Assembly: GCF_005938675.2 (NCBI RefSeq) | Contig: NZ_VCCH02000087.1 | Coordinates: 1 to 33,177, forward strand | Direction of reading: 5' to 3' | DNA: 33,177 bases | Source of the DNA: Mycobacterium sp. KBS0706 | GTDB lineage: Bacteria > Pseudomonadota > Alphaproteobacteria > DSM-16000 > Inquilinaceae | Part shown: piece by piece, positions 30,560-33,177 of the stretch | Position numbering within the stretch: the stretch's first letter is position 1 | Layout of the letters: each line of letters begins with the position of its first letter | Notes under the pieces: model-generated | Databases searched by the model: none | Seen by the model: the letters and a program-made list of their open reading frames with translations, nothing else | What the model was told of the DNA's origin: nothing | Position numbers and translations under genes: made by a program

Positions 30560-32524
30560 TCAGAACGCCAGCCCGGTCTTGAAGATCTCCACGGCGTAGA
30601 ACGCCAGTTCGCCGTCCAGCGCGCGCTGGATGTTGGCGGCCTTGCGGAAGCCGTGCTGCTCGCCCGCGAACAGGACATAGCCGACCGGCTGGCCCTTGGC
30701 GCGCAGCGCGTCGACCATCGCCTCGGTCTGGTTCGGCGGCACCACCTCGTCCTCGTCGCCCTGGAAGAAGATCACCGGCTTCGACAGCCTGTCGGCGTGG
30801 AACAGCGGCGACCGCTCGCGGTAGCGCTCGGCCTCCGCCGGATACGGCCCGATCAGCCAGTCGAGATAACGCGATTCGAATTTGTGCGTGTCGCGCGCCA
30901 GGGCGGCCGCGTCGCTGACCCCGAAATGGCTGGCGCCGCCGGCGAAGTAATCGTCGAAGGCCAGCGCCGCCAGCGCGGTGTAGCCGCCGGCGCTGCCGCC
31001 GGTGATCACCGACCGGGCGGCATCGGCCAGGCCCTGCGACGCCAGGTACTTGGCGCCAGCCACCGCATCCTCGACGTCGACCACGCCCCAGGCCAGGTTC
31101 AGCCGGTCGCGATAGGCCCGGCCATAGCCGGTGCTGCCGCCATAGTTGACGTCGAGCACGGCGATGCCGCGGCTGGTCCAGTACTGGATGCCGAGATTGA
31201 GCGTCGAGGACGCCGCCGAGGTCGGGCCGCCATGGATCTTCACCACCAGCGGCGGCACGTCGCCCGCCGGCGCCGCATGGTCCGGGCTGGTCGGCGGGTA
31301 GTACAGGCCATGGGCGGTGCGGCCGCCCGCGGTCGGGAACTCGACCGGCTGCGCGGGGGCGAAGAAGCCGCGCAGCGCCGGGTCCTCGCCGATCTCGGTC
31401 GCCCGCTTCAGCACCTCCCAGCGCCCGGTGGCGAGGTCGAGCCGGACGATCTGGGCCGGGTCGCGCGGCGAGCCGGCGCGGAACACTGCGATCCGCTCAT
31501 CGGCGCGGACCGAGCTGATATCGGTGTAGGGCAGGTCGATCGGCGTCAGGCCGCCGGTCATCAGCTCGACCAAGGCGAGCTTGCCCAGACCGCCCTCAAC
31601 GTAGCTGCACAGCAGCCGCCCGGGGCCGGAGAAGGCATAGGCCGACAGGCCGAACACCCATTGCGGCTGGCCGAACTCCGCCGCCAGCGGCAGCACCGGC
31701 TCGGCCGGCCCGCCGCGTCCGTCGCAGCGATACAGGTTCCACCAGCCGGACCGGTCGGCGGCGAAGACCAGCCATTGCCCGTCCGGCGACCATTCCGGCT
31801 GGAACACCGATTCGCCCGACCCGCCGGCCAGCGCCAGCGCCGGCCCGGACGGCGCGCCGTCGGCCGCCAGCTCGGCGACGAACAGCGTGGTCTCGACCCA
31901 GGGCATGTGCGGATGGTCCCAGGCCAGCCAAGCCAGCCGGCTGCCGTCCGGCGACAGCCGCGGCGAGGCGAAGAAGTCGTGGCCCTGCGCCAGGATGCGG
32001 ACGCTGCCGGCGCCCTCGCCCGCCAGCGGCACGGCGACGATCATGTTGTCGGGATGGCCCTGGCCGGGCCGGTGGCGCTCGCCGACGCCGATCCACAGCC
32101 GCCGGCGCGAATCGACCAAGCCATCGGCGAAGCGCCATTCGGCCTCGCCGGTCGCGGCGGTAACCGGGACGGGCTCGGCGCCGGGCGCCTGGCGGTAGAG
32201 GCGGCGGTCCGGCGGCGTGCCGGCAGGGCCGGGCCGGTCGTTGGTAAAGTAGACGGTGCCGGCGGCGACGGTCCAGGCGCCGCCGCCATATTCATGCACC
32301 CGGGTGCGGACATTCACCGCCGGCGGGCTGATTTCGGCCACCGAGCCGTCGGGGCCGCGCCGCATCAGCACGCTGCGCCCGCCTTCCTGCGGCCGGCTTT
32401 CCAGCCACCAGATCGAATCGCCGTCCAGCCGCACCTCGGACAGGCCGATCGACTGCGCCACGATCAGGTCGGAGGTGATCGGCGACCTCCAGAAGCCGTA
32501 AGGGGCGGTCCTGATGACAGTCAT
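30560..32524 (-). CDS. S9 family prolyl oligopeptidase-type serine peptidase
   Basis: A 654-residue protein. The start ATG at 32522-32524 has GGAG seven bases upstream, unlike the in-frame ATG six codons earlier. The N-terminal ~390 residues are a seven-bladed propeller (repeats such as FQPEWSPDGQWLVFAADR). The C-terminal alpha/beta-hydrolase domain begins near VVKIHGGPTSA. The catalytic triad is Ser at about 511 in TGGSAGG, Asp about 590 in QGDEDEVVPP and His about 624 in EQHGF. It resembles acylaminoacyl-peptidase/dipeptidyl-peptidase types that cleave short peptides. No signal peptide is seen, so it is probably cytoplasmic. Confidence 0.94.
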   Translation of the reverse strand: MTVIRTAPYGFWRSPITSDLIVAQSIGLSEVRLDGDSIWWLESRPQEGGRSVLMRRGPDGSVAEISPPAVNVRTRVHEYGGGAWTVAAGTVYFTNDRPGPAGTPPDRRLYRQAPGAEPVPVTAATGEAEWRFADGLVDSRRRLWIGVGERHRPGQGHPDNMIVAVPLAGEGAGSVRILAQGHDFFASPRLSPDGSRLAWLAWDHPHMPWVETTLFVAELAADGAPSGPALALAGGSGESVFQPEWSPDGQWLVFAADRSGWWNLYRCDGRGGPAEPVLPLAAEFGQPQWVFGLSAYAFSGPGRLLCSYVEGGLGKLALVELMTGGLTPIDLPYTDISSVRADERIAVFRAGSPRDPAQIVRLDLATGRWEVLKRATEIGEDPALRGFFAPAQPVEFPTAGGRTAHGLYYPPTSPDHAAPAGDVPPLVVKIHGGPTSAASSTLNLGIQYWTSRGIAVLDVNYGGSTGYGRAYRDRLNLAWGVVDVEDAVAGAKYLASQGLADAARSVITGGSAGGYTALAALAFDDYFAGGASHFGVSDAAALARDTHKFESRYLDWLIGPYPAEAERYRERSPLFHADRLSKPVIFFQGDEDEVVPPNQTEAMVDALRAKGQPVGYVLFAGEQHGFRKAANIQRALDGELAFYAVEIFKTGLAF

Positions 32525-32600
32525 CGCTGGTCTCCGATCCATGGGACCAGCAGCCTGTCCGATCGGCGGCCGGGTTACCAGTGCCGGCCGTGCCGCACCA

Positions 32601-32759
32601 TTACTTCTTCGCGATCACCCAGACCGCATGGACGATGCCGGGGATGTAGCCCAGCAGCGTCAGCAGGATGTTGAGCCAGAAATGCTTGCCGAAGCCGACC
32701 TGGAGGAACACGCCCAGCGGCGGCAGCAGGATGGCGACGATGATCCGGATCAGGTCCAT
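32601..32759 (-). CDS. YqaE/Pmp3 family small membrane protein
   Basis: A 52-residue protein with two hydrophobic helices: MDLIRIIVAILLPPLGVFLQ, then FWLNILLTLLGYIPGIVHA, ending VWVIAKK. The PPLGVFLQVG and LGYIPGIVHA motifs define the Pmp3/YqaE family (UPF0057), linked to membrane potential and salt or stress tolerance. The ATG is preceded by GAAGGA with a 5-nt gap. It lies in a run of small minus-strand envelope/stress genes, upstream of the S9 peptidase gene. Confidence 0.93.
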   Translation of the reverse strand: MDLIRIIVAILLPPLGVFLQVGFGKHFWLNILLTLLGYIPGIVHAVWVIAKK

Positions 32760-32794
32760 GCGCGTCCTTCAGTGGGCAGGCGGAGACCCGGGGC

Positions 32795-32824
32795 GCCCGG
32801 GCGGATCATGCCATCCGCCCGGGC
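32795..32824 (-). terminator. Hairpin between the entericidin-type and YqaE-type genes
   Basis: A perfect 12-bp stem (GCCCGGGCGGAT and its complement) with a 6-nt loop, 8 bp after the lipoprotein stop on the minus strand. No T-run follows, so it may be a transcript-stabilising or partial terminator. Confidence 0.5.
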
Positions 32825-32831
32825 CGGCCGG

Positions 32832-32993
32832 TCACGGCATCATCGGCTGCGGCGGGTTCGGCTTGGTCGACTGCTCGATGCTCTCGCCGGCCTTCTGGGT
32901 GTCCTGGCCGACGCCGCGGACGGTGTTGTCGCAGGCGGCCATGCCGAGGCCGGCGGCCAGCAGGCCGGCGATGAGAACGATGCGTGCGATCAT
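32832..32993 (-). CDS. Entericidin A/B family lipoprotein
   Basis: A 53-residue lipoprotein. A signal sequence (MIARIVLIAGLLAAGLGMAAC) ends in a lipobox with Cys21, to be lipidated. The following NTVRGVGQDTQKAGESIEQ is the entericidin signature. The short tail is Pro/Met-rich. In E. coli, entericidins A and B form an antidote/toxin lipoprotein pair under stress control; in many alphaproteobacteria a single copy occurs, as here. GAGGAG stands six bases before the ATG. Confidence 0.93.
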   Translation of the reverse strand: MIARIVLIAGLLAAGLGMAACDNTVRGVGQDTQKAGESIEQSTKPNPPQPMMP

Positions 32994-33084
32994 GGGTTTC
33001 TCCTCGATCTTGGGGAAAACCGATCCGGGACGGACCGGTCAGGTAACGGCGCCCTGCTGCGGGGAGTTCCGGGGCCCGCGACGG

Positions 33085-33177
33085 TCAGCGGACCAGGAAG
33101 CGGCCGATCGCCAGACCGGCGGCGAAGGCCAGGCCGACGCTGGTCAGCGGCCGCTCCGCCACCTGGCCCTGGACCCT
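33085..33177 (-). CDS. ElaB/YqjD/DUF883-like protein, C-terminal end (5' end outside window)
   Basis: The last 30 codons of a minus-strand gene: ...VQGQVAERPLTSVGLAFAAG then LAIGRFLVR and TGA. A single hydrophobic helix after a [E/D]xPLTS-like motif and a basic end is the hallmark of the DUF883/ElaB/YqjD group, membrane-anchored proteins that bind ribosomes or respond to stress in E. coli. The N-terminal helical part is cut off by the window edge. Confidence 0.8.
   Translation of the reverse strand, partial: RVQGQVAERPLTSVGLAFAAGLAIGRFLVR

Noticed and set aside
32567..32590. A hairpin between the S9 peptidase and YqaE-type genes as a terminator
   Set aside because: Only a 7-bp CGGCCGG stem with a 10-nt loop and no T-run; too weak to call.

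Overview
The window is about 33 kb of very GC-rich DNA. Gene content, codon use and repeat types suggest an alphaproteobacterium, most likely of the Rhodospirillales/Azospirillales type (Inquilinus- or Azospirillum-like). This is inferred from gene families, from the Kdo transferase/LpxK pair next to a PlcP-type metallophosphoesterase and a GT4 glycosyltransferase, and from small palindromic repeats between genes. No rRNA, tRNA, CRISPR array, transposase or phage gene was seen.

Left part (1-12.3 kb), mostly housekeeping: the 3' end of a class III nucleotidyl cyclase; asd; a DUF962/Mpo1-like membrane protein; a FadL-type outer-membrane porin; leuD-leuB (no leuC nearby) ending at a strong intrinsic terminator; a DHA2-type MFS exporter divergent from an XRE/MmyB-type regulator, with a palindrome between them; a secreted vWA protein; a 2OG-Fe(II) oxygenase followed by a small secreted protein; and a HutD-like/DUF1993 gene pair.

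Middle part (12.3-23.0 kb), accessory: an RTX (hemolysin-type calcium-binding repeat) cluster. It holds three apparently complete RTX genes and one 5'-truncated RTX gene. The truncated gene is joined head to head with a 5'-truncated AraC-family regulator, which looks like a deletion or rearrangement scar. Two of the complete RTX genes are tandem paralogues whose last ~600 bp are almost identical. A MepA-type murein endopeptidase and a PmbA/TldD peptidase lie between RTX genes. AT-rich islands precede two of the RTX genes. No type I secretion apparatus is present in the window.

Right part (23.4-33.2 kb), envelope functions: a PlcP/LpxH-type metallophosphoesterase, a GT4 glycosyltransferase, waaA and lpxK run in one direction. 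The first two fit a phospholipid-to-glycolipid remodelling pair, the last two belong to Kdo2-lipid A synthesis. Then come two adjacent SAM methyltransferases on the other strand, an unknown gene broken by an apparent one-base frameshift, an S9 prolyl-oligopeptidase-family peptidase, and three small envelope or stress genes (Pmp3/YqaE, entericidin-type lipoprotein, 3' end of an ElaB/DUF883-like gene).

At least four kinds of palindromic intergenic element occur. One fills the whole gap between two convergent genes, and another appears to supply the ribosome-binding site of lpxK. The most unusual observations are the RTX/AraC junction, the homogenised RTX 3' halves, the frameshifted unknown gene, and a double hairpin at 23.2 kb that could be a small RNA.
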